From: Streptomyces sp. ISL-96
Lineage (GTDB): Bacteria > Actinomycetota > Actinomycetes > Streptomycetales > Streptomycetaceae
Direction of reading: 5' to 3'
Assembly: GCF_018614035.1 (NCBI RefSeq)
Contig: NZ_JAGGPA010000012.1
Span: forward strand, 115,291 to 179,290
DNA length: 64,000 nt
The translations under genes and the position numbers were made by a program. Every line of letters starts with the position of its first letter. The first letter of the stretch is position 1. The notes under the pieces are model-generated. The model saw only the letters and a list, made by a program, of their open reading frames with translations, made no database searches and was not told the origin of the DNA. Of the stretch, positions 25,473 to 33,339 are shown piece by piece.

Positions 25473-25551
25473 GAAACCTACGCTCCGGCACGCGCCGCCG
25501 CCGCACCTCCCGCTCAAAGGTGAACCGTCTCCCCCGGACGGGGGAGAGCGC

Positions 25552-26052
25552 TCAGCCGGTGAGGGCGAGGACCAGCTCGTCGATCTCCGTCCCCCGGGCG
25601 TTCGCGAACCCCCGGTCGTGCCCCGTGACCGTGAACCCGCACTTCTCCAGGACCCGCAGCGACCCGGTGTTGTCCGCGGCGGCGCGGGCGAACAGCGGCC
25701 GCCCCGGGACGAGTTCGAGCAACGCCCGCAGTGCGCCGGTGGCCACCCCGCGGCCCCAGTACGCGCGGTCGATGAAGTACGTGACCTCACGCTCCTGCGG
25801 CGGCCCGTACACGGCGGCGTGGCCCGCGATGTCGCCGTCGGCCAGGACGGTCCGTATGACGGCGTCCGAGGCGCGGATCCGCGCCCAGTGCGCGTCGAAT
25901 GCGGCGCGGTCGGTGGGGTCCTTGGAGGTGAAGGCGGCGATCCGGTTGGACTCCGGGTCGCTCATGTGCCGGAAGATGACGGGCAGATCGCTGTCGGCCA
26001 CCTCCCGCAGTGTCACGGTGAGGGCCATGTCAGCGCTCATGTCGGCGGTCAT
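25552..26052 (-). CDS. GNAT family N-acetyltransferase
   Basis: A 166-residue GNAT protein of the RimJ-like type. Marks are VTLREVADSDLPVIFRHMSDPESNRIAAF, VTYFIDRAYWGRGVATGALRALLE (acetyl-CoA binding region) and ADNTGSLRVLEKCGFTVTGHDRGF. The ATG is one base after the IclR stop, and GGAGG lies 7 bases upstream inside the IclR gene, so the two genes are co-transcribed. ATGs at codons 5 and 9 are other possible starts. Substrate unknown. Confidence 0.88.
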   Translation of the reverse strand: MTADMSADMALTVTLREVADSDLPVIFRHMSDPESNRIAAFTSKDPTDRAAFDAHWARIRASDAVIRTVLADGDIAGHAAVYGPPQEREVTYFIDRAYWGRGVATGALRALLELVPGRPLFARAAADNTGSLRVLEKCGFTVTGHDRGFANARGTEIDELVLALTG

Positions 26053-26053
26053 G

Positions 26054-26824
26054 TCAGAGCCTCCGGGTGGCGAGCGTCAGCCGGTCACGTGCGTCGAACA
26101 GCGCGTCCTTGACCATCTGTTCGTGCGCCGGGGTGAGCCGGGCGACGGGCACCGAGCAGCTGATGGCGTCGCGGGCCGGGGTCCGGTAGGGGATCGCGAC
26201 ACCGAAGCAGCGCAGGCCCAGCGTGTTCTCCTCGCGGTCCACGGCGTACCCCTGCTCGCGGACGACGTGCAGCTCCTGGATGAGCTTCTCGCGGTCGGTG
26301 ATCGTGTGCTCGGTCAGCGCCGGCAGCGTCTCCGGCAGCAGCTTGCGCACCTGCTCGTCGGTGTGCGTCGCGAGCAGCGCCTTGCCGAGGGACGTCGAGT
26401 GCGCGGGCAGCCGGCGGCCGACGCGGGTGAAGGGGCGCAGGTAGTGCTGGGACTGGCGGGTCGCGAGGTACACGACGTTCGTACCGTCGAGGCGGGCCAG
26501 GTGGATCGTCTCCGTCGTGTCGTCGGAGAGCCGGTCCAGGGTGGGGCGGGCGGAGGCCACGACCTCGTCCCCGTCGATGTACGACGTACCGACGAGCAGG
26601 GCCCGTACGCCGATGCCGTACCGCGTGCCCGTCGCGTCCGTCTCCACCCAGCCGAGCTCGACGAGCGTGCGCAGCAGCATGTAGAGACTGGATTTGGGGT
26701 ACCCGACGGCCTCTTGGACGGCGGCCAGGGAATGCATGCCCGGGCGGCCTGCGAAGAATTCGAGCAACTCCACGGTCCGCACCGCCGATTTGACCTGCGA
26801 ACCGCCCATATCGGCAGTAGACAT
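26054..26824 (-). CDS. IclR family transcriptional regulator
   Basis: A 256-residue IclR regulator from the ATG at 26824. The winged helix-turn-helix is residues 10-70 (SAVRTVELLEFFAG, SLAAVQEAVGYPKSSLYMLLRTLVELGWVE). The effector domain has RPTLDRLSDDTTETIHLARLDGTNVVYL, RVGRRLPAHSTSLGKALLA and YAVDREENTLGLRCFGVAIPY. It is divergent from the semialdehyde dehydrogenase gene across a 127-bp gap with a palindrome, and so is probably its repressor, responding to a sugar acid or keto acid. The family usually shows this arrangement for catabolic genes. Confidence 0.93.
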   Translation of the reverse strand: MSTADMGGSQVKSAVRTVELLEFFAGRPGMHSLAAVQEAVGYPKSSLYMLLRTLVELGWVETDATGTRYGIGVRALLVGTSYIDGDEVVASARPTLDRLSDDTTETIHLARLDGTNVVYLATRQSQHYLRPFTRVGRRLPAHSTSLGKALLATHTDEQVRKLLPETLPALTEHTITDREKLIQELHVVREQGYAVDREENTLGLRCFGVAIPYRTPARDAISCSVPVARLTPAHEQMVKDALFDARDRLTLATRRL

Positions 26825-26907
26825 TGAGCCTCGCCCCTTCTTGGCCACTCTTGACCGCTCAGATCGTCCGTTAATAGAGTCCCCAGCATATTCAGTATCA
26901 GGAACTG

Positions 26908-26925
26908 TGTTCAGAATATCGAACA
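26908..26925. promoter_or_regulatory. Candidate IclR operator
   Basis: TGTTC-N8-GAACA inverted repeat between the divergent IclR and aldehyde dehydrogenase genes, in an A/T-rich stretch that also holds ATATTC (26888-26893) and GAATAT (26914-26919). IclR-type regulators bind palindromes of this size in such divergent promoters. Confidence 0.55.
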
Positions 26926-26951
26926 GCTTGAACGGCTGGAAGGACCCCACG

Positions 26952-28481
26952 GTGGCAGCATCACCAGTCTGGAGTGTCGACCCCCGAACGGGGAAGCCGC
27001 GTGAGCAGGTCGCGGTCGAGGCCACGGCGGAGGAGGTCGACCGCGCGGTACGGGCCGCGCACGACGTTCGCGCCGCGCTCGCCGACCGTACGGTGCGGGC
27101 CGCCCTGCTCCGTACCGCCGCCGAACTCCTCGACGAGGCGGTGCGGCACGTCGTCGAGGCGGCCGACGCGGAGACCGCGCTGGGTCCGACGCGGCTGACC
27201 GGCGAACTCGCGCGCACCACGGCCCAGCTCAGGGCGTTCGCGGACGTAGTCGACGAGGGCTCCTTCCTCGACATCAGGATCGACCACGAGGACGGTACGA
27301 AGACCCCGCCCTGGCCGGACCTGCGCCGCTACAAGATCCCGCTGGGCGTCGTCGCCGTCTACGCCGCCAGCAACTTCCCGCTCGCCTTCTCGGTGCCCGG
27401 TGGCGACACCGCGAGCGCGCTCGCGGCGGGCTGCCCGGTCGTCGTCAAGGCACACCCCGACCATCCGGCGACGTCCGAGCTGTGCGCGTCCGTGCTGCGC
27501 AGGGCGGCGGCCCAAGTGGGCCTGCCGGAGGACGTGGTGATCCTGGTCCACGGCTTCGACGCGGGCGTCGAGCTGGTACGGCACCCGCTGGTCGCGGCCG
27601 CGGGCTTCACGGGCTCGGTGCGCGGCGGACGGGCGCTCTTCGACGCGGCGGCGGCCCGCCCCGCCCCCATTCCCTTCTACGGCGAACTCGGCTCCCTCAA
27701 CCCGGTCGTGATCACCGCGGCGGCGGCGGAGGAGCGGGCCGAGCAGATCGGGGCGGGGCTGGCGGGCTCCTTGACGCTGGGCACGGGGCAGTTCTGCACC
27801 AAGCCGGGCTTCGTCCTCGCCCCGGCCGGCGCGGCCGGCGACCGGGTGGTGAAGTCCCTCACGGAGGCCGTCAGCGAAACCGACCCGGGCGTCATGCTCG
27901 ACCACCGGATGCGGGACGCGTTCGTGGAAGGTGTACGGGAACGGGCCGGCCTCCCGGACACCGAAGCCCCAGTGACCCCCGGCGCGGGCGGCGAGCACAC
28001 CGTGAGCGCGGGGTTCCTGACCGTACCGGCGCAGGTGCTGACCTCAGAGGGGCCGCACGACCTGCTCCTGGAGGAGTGCTTCGGGCCGGTCACGGTCGTG
28101 GCGCGCTACGAGGACCCGGCGGAGATCGGCGCGGTGCTCTCCCGGCTGCCGGGCAACCTCACCGCCACCCTGCAGCTCTCCACGGAGGAGCTGGCGGGGA
28201 ACGGGGGCACGGGGGCGGATCTGCTGGCGGAACTGACGCCGCTGGCGGGGCGTGTGCTGGTCAATGGGTGGCCCACGGGGGTGGCAGTGGCGCCGGCCCA
28301 GCACCATGGTGGTCCCTACCCGGCGACGACTTCTACGTCCACGTCGGTGGGGGCGACGGCGGTCGAGCGGTGGTTGCGGCCGGTCACTTATCAGTCGACG
28401 CCGGAGGCGTTGCTGCCGGTGGAATTGCGGGATGCGAATCCGCAGGGGCTGCCTCGGCGGGTGGACGACCGGCGGGAGTAG
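26952..28481 (+). CDS. Alpha-ketoglutarate semialdehyde (2,5-dioxovalerate) dehydrogenase
   Basis: A 509-residue aldehyde dehydrogenase. It fits the KGSADH group, which oxidises 2,5-dioxovalerate to alpha-ketoglutarate with NAD(P)+, the last step of oxidative pentose, uronate and aldarate breakdown. Visible are GVVAVYAASNFPLAFSVPGGDTASALAAGCPVVVKAHP (the group's NFP and PGGDTA variants), GFTGSVRGGRAL (cofactor), YGELGSLNPVVI with the general base Glu, and the nucleophile Cys in GTGQFCTKPG. GTG at 26952 has GGAAGGA 8 bases upstream. It would take the product of the dehydratase encoded at 13767. Confidence 0.85.
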   Translation: MAASPVWSVDPRTGKPREQVAVEATAEEVDRAVRAAHDVRAALADRTVRAALLRTAAELLDEAVRHVVEAADAETALGPTRLTGELARTTAQLRAFADVVDEGSFLDIRIDHEDGTKTPPWPDLRRYKIPLGVVAVYAASNFPLAFSVPGGDTASALAAGCPVVVKAHPDHPATSELCASVLRRAAAQVGLPEDVVILVHGFDAGVELVRHPLVAAAGFTGSVRGGRALFDAAAARPAPIPFYGELGSLNPVVITAAAAEERAEQIGAGLAGSLTLGTGQFCTKPGFVLAPAGAAGDRVVKSLTEAVSETDPGVMLDHRMRDAFVEGVRERAGLPDTEAPVTPGAGGEHTVSAGFLTVPAQVLTSEGPHDLLLEECFGPVTVVARYEDPAEIGAVLSRLPGNLTATLQLSTEELAGNGGTGADLLAELTPLAGRVLVNGWPTGVAVAPAQHHGGPYPATTSTSTSVGATAVERWLRPVTYQSTPEALLPVELRDANPQGLPRRVDDRRE

Positions 28482-28683
28482 GGGTGCGGGGTGGGGCCCT
28501 GCGGGCTTCCCCCTACCCGCTCCTGCCCGCTGTGACACAGCCGCTCACCGGGAATGAGCCGAGCCCGGAACGTGTTGTGGCCGGAGCGGAGGGCCCCTCC
28601 GTACACCCCACAGGTTATCGAGGGGGCGTTGACCTGCGGGGATGAACGCACGAAAGCCCCGCCCACGCGGCTCGGGGGAGACC
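28482..28683. other. Intergenic region with no recognised gene
   Basis: Between the dehydrogenase stop and the DsbA-like fragment. It starts with GC-rich text related to the intergenic repeat companions (TGCGGGCTTCCCCCTACCCGC) and then a stretch with no coding signal. Nothing specific is seen. Confidence 0.4.
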
Positions 28684-28978
28684 CAACTTCGCCGAGGAGC
28701 GGTCCGTCTTCGACCCGCGCGTGCTGCTGGATCTGGCGGTGGAGGCCGGACTCGACGCCGACGAGGCGCGAGCGGTACTGGCCGACGAGAGCGCGTACGC
28801 CGCCGAGGTGCGTGGCGACGAGCGCGAGGCGGCCGAGCTGGGGGCGAACAGCGTGCCGTTCTTCGTCTTCGACAGGCGTTACGGGATCTCCGGCGGCCAG
28901 CCCGCCGAGGTCTTCACCCAGGCGCTGGAACAGGCGTGGGCCAGCCACGTCGCCGACCGCAGCACGAGCAACGCATAA
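28684..28978 (+). pseudogene. DsbA/FrnE-family oxidoreductase C-terminal fragment
   Basis: The reading frame NFAEERSVFDPRVLLDLAVEAGLDADEARAVL through LGANSVPFFVFDRRYGISGGQPAEVFTQALEQAW is the C-terminal half of a FrnE-like DsbA-family dithiol oxidoreductase, including the cis-Pro loop VPFFVF. The N-terminal part with the CxxC or CPWC active site is absent and nothing upstream supplies it, so about 115 residues are lost. A GTG or ATG could still start a short protein near 28721, but it would lack the redox site. This is probably a deletion relic. Confidence 0.7.
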
Positions 28979-29047
28979 GCATTGCTTGGAGGTGCGCGCC
29001 AAATATACGCAATGGACGGGGAGTTGAGGAGGTAGCAGAGTAGGGGC

Positions 29048-30109
29048 ATGAAGCCCCTTACTCTCACCGAAGCCGTGAGCGCGGAGTTCGCGCCGGAGAC
29101 CACGTACCTCAACACCTCCACCTGCGGGCTGCTGCCCCGGCGTGGCGTCGAGGCCGTCAAGGCCGCGGCCGAGCTCAACGCGACCGGCACCCCCGGCGGC
29201 GGGGACAGTTATGACGCCGTGGTCGCCGCCCGCGCCTCCTACGGGCGGCTCGTCGGCGTCTCCCCGGAGCGGGTCGCCGTCGGAAGCTCGGTGGCCGTCC
29301 ACGTCGGGATGATCGCGGCCTCACTGCCCACGGGAGGGGAAGTCCTGTGCCCCGAGGGTGATTTCGCCTCGGTGGTCAACCCATTCGTCGTCCGCGGGGA
29401 CCTCAAGGTGCGGTACGTGCCGCTGGAGGACCTGGCCGAGTCCGTGCGCCCGGAGACCGAGATGGTCGCCTTCTCCGCGGTGCAGTCCGCCGACGGCCGG
29501 GTCGCGGACCTGTCCGCCGTACGGGCCGCTGCCGCCGCCCACGGCGCCCGTACGCTCGTCGACTCGACCCAGGCGGTGGGCTGGCTGCCCTTCGACGCGG
29601 GCAGCTTCGACTACACCGTCGCCGGTGGTTACAAGTACCTGATGGCGCCGCGCGGCGTGTCGTTCCTCACCGTCGCCGAGGACGCGCAGGAAGCCCTCAC
29701 GCCGCTCCACGCGGGGTGGATGTCCGGCGAGGACATCTGGGCCAGCACCTACGGTCCCGTGCGGCAACTCGCCCGCAGCGCACGCCGGTTCGACGAGCCG
29801 CCGCCCTTCCTGCCGTACGTCGGCGTCGAGCAGTCCCTCGCGTTCCTGCTGGAGGTCGGCATAGAGAACGTTCGGGACCACAACCTCGCGCTCGCCGCAC
29901 GCTACCGCGAAGGACTCGCGTCCCTCGGCCACACCCCGGTGCCCGCCGACTCCGTGGTCGTCGCCACCGCGGGCCTCGCGCACCGGCTCGACGCGCTGAC
30001 GGCGGCGGACATCGTGGCCTCGGTCCGGGCGGGCAACCTGCGGGCGTCGTTCCACCTCTACAACACAGGCGCCGACGTGGACCGGGTGCTGGACGTGCTC
30101 GCCGGCTGA
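29048..30109 (+). CDS. Class V aminotransferase-fold PLP enzyme
   Basis: A 353-residue fold-type I PLP enzyme of the class V (NifS/CsdA-like) family. Marks are TYLNTSTCGLLPRRGVEAV at the start, the PLP-contacting Asp172 in VDSTQAVGWLPFD and the Schiff-base Lys196 in GGYKYLMAPRGVSFL. It lacks the cysteine loop of cysteine desulfurases, so it is more like an aminotransferase or isopenicillin-N-epimerase-like enzyme. The substrate is unknown. It is a single gene, convergent with the MarR gene, with a repeat-like hairpin between them. Confidence 0.85.
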   Translation: MKPLTLTEAVSAEFAPETTYLNTSTCGLLPRRGVEAVKAAAELNATGTPGGGDSYDAVVAARASYGRLVGVSPERVAVGSSVAVHVGMIAASLPTGGEVLCPEGDFASVVNPFVVRGDLKVRYVPLEDLAESVRPETEMVAFSAVQSADGRVADLSAVRAAAAAHGARTLVDSTQAVGWLPFDAGSFDYTVAGGYKYLMAPRGVSFLTVAEDAQEALTPLHAGWMSGEDIWASTYGPVRQLARSARRFDEPPPFLPYVGVEQSLAFLLEVGIENVRDHNLALAARYREGLASLGHTPVPADSVVVATAGLAHRLDALTAADIVASVRAGNLRASFHLYNTGADVDRVLDVLAG

Positions 30110-30116
30110 GCGCCGT

Positions 30117-30156
30117 CGCCGGACGGGCGGGCGGGTACTTTCACGCTCGTCCGGCG
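30117..30156. terminator. Repeat-derived hairpin between convergent genes
   Basis: CGCCGGACG (30117-30125) pairs with CGTCCGGCG (30148-30156), followed by ATTGAG. The right arm resembles the dispersed repeat core (CGTCCGGCGTTTGAG), suggesting that repeat variants serve as two-way terminators. Confidence 0.55.
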
Positions 30157-30182
30157 ATTGAGTACGCCCCGCGCCCCCCGGC

Positions 30183-30689
30183 CTACACCTCGGCGTCGCA
30201 CGCCCCGTCCGTCGCCGCCGCCTCGCGCGCCTGCGGGCAGAGGTTGCCTTCCACATGGCCCAGCAGCCTCAGCAGCTCCTTGCGCTCGGGCTCGTCGAGT
30301 CCGGCCAGTGTGATCTCCTCCAGCCGCTGCCACGCCTGCTCCACCTGCGCCTTCAGGCCGCAGCTCGCCCCGGTCGCCTCGACGAGCGCGGCCCGCCGGT
30401 CGGCGGGGTCGGGGCAGCGGCGTACATGGCCGGACTGCTCCAGGCGCTGGAGCATCTTCGTCACCGTCGACGGGTCGAGCCCGACCGCCTTGATCAGCTC
30501 CGACTGGCGCACCGGGCCCGCGTCCCACAGGTGCATCATCACGAACTCCTGGCCGGGGTAGAGGCCGAGGTCGCGCAGGAGCCTGCCCGCGGCAATGCGG
30601 TGGAGCCGCGCCGTCTGAGAGATGGCGTGGCTGACCGGGCCGCCGCTCGCGGTGCTCGGCGGCTCGGGACAGGCGGGGTCGGCCTTCAT
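30183..30689 (-). CDS. MarR family transcriptional regulator
   Basis: A 168-residue MarR regulator. Winged helix-turn-helix residues about 55-110: LYPGQEFVMMHLWDAGPVRQSELIKAVGLDPSTVTKMLQRLEQSGHVRRCPDPADRRAALVEAT. The wing DPADRR is typical. A Cys in GASCGL and another in EGNLCPQ could allow oxidative or electrophile sensing, which would suit control of the divergent old yellow enzyme. Two operator-like sites occupy the promoter between them. Confidence 0.93.
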   Translation of the reverse strand: MKADPACPEPPSTASGGPVSHAISQTARLHRIAAGRLLRDLGLYPGQEFVMMHLWDAGPVRQSELIKAVGLDPSTVTKMLQRLEQSGHVRRCPDPADRRAALVEATGASCGLKAQVEQAWQRLEEITLAGLDEPERKELLRLLGHVEGNLCPQAREAAATDGACDAEV

Positions 30690-30728
30690 GAGAACTCCTT
30701 GTGGGAACTGTCTGGAGCAACTTTACCT

Positions 30729-30782
30729 TGGTCGGCCAAGTAATGCGCTACAGTGGCTCACGCCGGATTACTTGGCCGACCA
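30729..30782. promoter_or_regulatory. Inverted operator pair for MarR in divergent promoter
   Basis: TGGTCGGCCAAGTAAT (30729-30744) and its exact reverse complement (30767-30782) are 22 bases apart. Each arm is itself nearly palindromic (CTTGG-TCGG-CCAAG). Two facing binding sites in the shared promoter indicate repression of both genes by the MarR protein. Confidence 0.75.
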
Positions 30783-30807
30783 CATATCTCCTTTGGGGGC
30801 TGCTGCC

Positions 30808-31878
30808 ATGACCACCGCTTTCGAGTCGTTCGACCTGTCGGGTACCCCGCTTGCCAACCGCATCGTGATGGCCCCGATGACGCGCAGCCGCGCCGGGGAG
30901 GGCGGCGTACCCACCGAGCTCACCGTCGAGTACTACACCCAGCGGGCCTCCGCGGGGCTGATCGTCACCGAAGGCGTCCAGCCCTCCGTCGTCGGCCAGG
31001 GCTACCCGTTCACCCCCGGCCTGCACAGTGCGGAGCAGACCGCGGGCTGGCGCAAGGTCACCGACGCCGTGCACGCCGCGGGCGGCCGGATCTACGCGCA
31101 GCTCATGCACTCCGGCCGCATCGGCCACCCCGTCCTCCTCCCCGACGGGCTCGTCCCGGTCGCCCCGTCCGCCGTCGCCCCCGCCGGACAGCTCTACACC
31201 GCCGAGGGCATGAAGGACTTCGTTACGCCGCGCGAGCTGACCGGCGCCGAGATCCGCGAGACCATCGCCGACTTCGCGGCGGCCGCCCGCAACGCCATCG
31301 ACGCCGGCTTCGACGGCGTCGAGCTGCACGGCGCCAACGGCTACCTGATCCACCAGTTCCTCTCCACCAACACCAACCTGCGCACCGACGAGTGGGGTGG
31401 CTCCGTCGAGAACCGTGTCCGCTTCGCCGTCGAGGTCGCCAAGGCGGTCGCCGAGGCGATCGGCGCCGACCGGACCGGCCTGCGGATCTCCCCGGCCAAC
31501 CCGTACAACGACATCGCCGAGGCCGACACCGACACCGTGTACCCGGCGCTCGTCGAGGCCATCGCGCCGCTCGGCCTCGCGTACCTGCACGCCGTCGAGG
31601 TCGCTCCCCAGCAGCGCGAGCTGCTGCTGGAGCTGCGCGCGAAGTTCGCCGGCGCCTTCATCCTCAACCCGGCGACCGAGGGCCCCACGGACCACGGTTC
31701 GCTCGCCCTCGTCGAGGACGGCGTCGCCGACCTCGTCGCGTACGGAGCACTCTTCCTCGCCAACCCGGACCTGCCGGCCCGGCTGCGGACCGAGGGCCCG
31801 TACAACACCCCGGACCCGGCCTCCTTCTTCGGCGGCGACCACAAGGGCTACACCGACTATCCGGCGCTTGCTGCCTGA
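30808..31878 (+). CDS. Old yellow enzyme family alkene reductase
   Basis: A 356-residue FMN-dependent ene-reductase of the NemA/OYE type. Marks: LSGTPLANRIVMAPMTRSRA at the N-terminal flavin end, GGRIYAQLMHSGRIGHP, ELHGANGYLIHQFLSTNTN with the substrate-binding His and Asn, WGGSVENRVRF, RISPANPYNDI, and LVAYGALFLANPDLPARL. It reduces activated C=C bonds (enones, nitro compounds) with NAD(P)H in the cytoplasm. Control by the divergent MarR gene through the paired operators suggests a response to electrophiles. It is followed by a very strong hairpin. Confidence 0.93.
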   Translation: MTTAFESFDLSGTPLANRIVMAPMTRSRAGEGGVPTELTVEYYTQRASAGLIVTEGVQPSVVGQGYPFTPGLHSAEQTAGWRKVTDAVHAAGGRIYAQLMHSGRIGHPVLLPDGLVPVAPSAVAPAGQLYTAEGMKDFVTPRELTGAEIRETIADFAAAARNAIDAGFDGVELHGANGYLIHQFLSTNTNLRTDEWGGSVENRVRFAVEVAKAVAEAIGADRTGLRISPANPYNDIAEADTDTVYPALVEAIAPLGLAYLHAVEVAPQQRELLLELRAKFAGAFILNPATEGPTDHGSLALVEDGVADLVAYGALFLANPDLPARLRTEGPYNTPDPASFFGGDHKGYTDYPALAA

Positions 31879-31904
31879 ACCGCCTGAACCGCGTGAAACG
31901 CAAC

Positions 31905-31942
31905 GCGGGCGGGACCGGTTCCACCGAACCGGTCCCGCCCGC
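31905..31942. terminator. Bidirectional hairpin terminator, 17-bp stem
   Basis: GCGGGCGGGACCGGTTC (31905-31921) pairs perfectly with 31926-31942 around the loop CACC. It separates the old yellow enzyme gene from the convergent ectD. Confidence 0.85.
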
Positions 31943-31970
31943 CTTGCCGTGGCCGTCGTACGGCCGAGCC

Positions 31971-32885
31971 TCACCTCACCGGCGTGAAGTCCCTCGCCCC
32001 GATGAATTCCGGCCGCCGTACGGGCGCCGCGAACGGCTCGACCGCCGCGTTCTCCACGCTGTTGAAGACGATGAAGACGTTGCTGCGCGCGTACGGCGTG
32101 ATGTTGTCACCCGAGCCGTGCATCGCGTTGCAGTCGAACCACGTCGCCGAACCGGCCTTGCCCGTGAAGAGCCTGATGCCGTGCCGGTCCGCCATGCGCG
32201 TCAGCGCCGCGTCCGACGGGATGCCCGCGTCCTGCATCTGCAGAGAGCTCTTGTAGTTGTCCTTGGGCGTTCTGCCCGCGCAGCCCAGGAACTCCTTGTG
32301 CGAGCCGGGCAGGATCATCAGGCCGCCGTTGGTGTCGTAGTTCTCGGTCAGCGCGATCGAGACGGACACGGTCCGCATGTTCGGCAGACCGTCCTCGGCG
32401 TGCCACGTCTCGAAGTCCGAGTGCCAGTAGAAGCCCGAAGCCCCGAAGCCGGGCTTGACGTTGATCCGCGACTGGTGGACGTACACGTCCGAACCGAGGA
32501 TCTGCCTGGCCCTGCCGACCACCCGCGGGTCCCGGACCAGCTGCGCGAAGACCTCACTGATGCGGTGAACCTCGAAGACCGAACGTACGTCCTGGGACTT
32601 GGGCTCAATGATCGAGCGTTCGTCCGCCCGCACCCCCGGGTCGCTGACCAGCCGGTCCAGCTCGGCCCGGTAGAGCGACACCTCGTCCGGGGCGATGAGC
32701 TGGTCGATGGCGAGGAAACCGTCCCGCTCGAAGCCCATGAGGTCGTCGGCCTCGATGGGGCCCGGCGCGCCCGGCGCGGACCAGACGACCGGGTCCTGGC
32801 GGGGGGTGGTCACCTCGGCGGCGCCGCGCGTCGGGTAGAGGTCGGCGCGTGGGGTCTCGGTGCGTGGGGTGAGTACGTCGGTCAT
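31971..32885 (-). CDS. ectD: Ectoine hydroxylase EctD
   Basis: A 304-residue Fe(II)/2-oxoglutarate dioxygenase that converts ectoine to 5-hydroxyectoine. Iron ligands are His155 and Asp157 in FYWHSDFETWH and His256 in CNAMHGSGDN; the NVKPGFGASGFYWHSDFE and GGLMILPGSHKEFLGCAG blocks are EctD signatures. Length is normal. ATG lies 3 bases after the ectC stop, so it is the last gene of ectABCD. Hydroxyectoine is a heat and desiccation protectant. Confidence 0.97.
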   Translation of the reverse strand: MTDVLTPRTETPRADLYPTRGAAEVTTPRQDPVVWSAPGAPGPIEADDLMGFERDGFLAIDQLIAPDEVSLYRAELDRLVSDPGVRADERSIIEPKSQDVRSVFEVHRISEVFAQLVRDPRVVGRARQILGSDVYVHQSRINVKPGFGASGFYWHSDFETWHAEDGLPNMRTVSVSIALTENYDTNGGLMILPGSHKEFLGCAGRTPKDNYKSSLQMQDAGIPSDAALTRMADRHGIRLFTGKAGSATWFDCNAMHGSGDNITPYARSNVFIVFNSVENAAVEPFAAPVRRPEFIGARDFTPVR

Positions 32886-32888
32886 GGT

Positions 32889-33287
32889 TCAGACCTCCTC
32901 GGTCAGCAGCGGGTAGACACCGTTCTCGTCGTGGTCCTCCCGTCCGGTGACGGGAGGGTTGAAGACGCATACGCAGCGGAAGTCGGTCTTGGGGCGCATG
33001 GTGTGGCGCTCGTGGCCGTCCAGCAAGTACATCGTGCCCGGCGAAATCCAGTGCTTCTCGCCGGTCTCGTCATTGGTGAGCTCGGCCTCGCCCTCCGTGC
33101 ACAGGACGGCCTCGATGTGGTTCGCGTACCACATCGACGTCTCCGTACCCGCGTACAGCACGGTTTCGTGGAGCGAGAAGCCGACCTTCTCCTTGGCGAG
33201 CACGATGCGCTTGCTCTCCCAGGTCCCGGAGGCGGCCTTCACATGGCGGTCGGTGCCCTCAATGTCCTTGAACGATCGGACGATCAC
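32889..33287 (-). CDS. ectC: Ectoine synthase EctC
   Basis: A 132-residue cupin that cyclises N-gamma-acetyl-diaminobutyrate to ectoine. Starts with GTG ([42 protein letters not shown]). The cupin metal site falls in [26 protein letters not shown] and [33 protein letters not shown], all classic EctC sequence. The gap from ectB is 52 bases. Confidence 0.97.
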   Translation of the reverse strand: MIVRSFKDIEGTDRHVKAASGTWESKRIVLAKEKVGFSLHETVLYAGTETSMWYANHIEAVLCTEGEAELTNDETGEKHWISPGTMYLLDGHERHTMRPKTDFRCVCVFNPPVTGREDHDENGVYPLLTEEV

Positions 33288-33339
33288 GTTGAGTCGAGCC
33301 CTTCTGTGTTACTGCGGTACTGCGTTGAGCAGTCGTGGG

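Noticed and set aside
29048..30109. Cysteine desulfurase (NifS/SufS)
   Set aside because: The PLP-lysine region fits class V in general, but the catalytic cysteine loop is absent and no suf/isc genes are adjacent.
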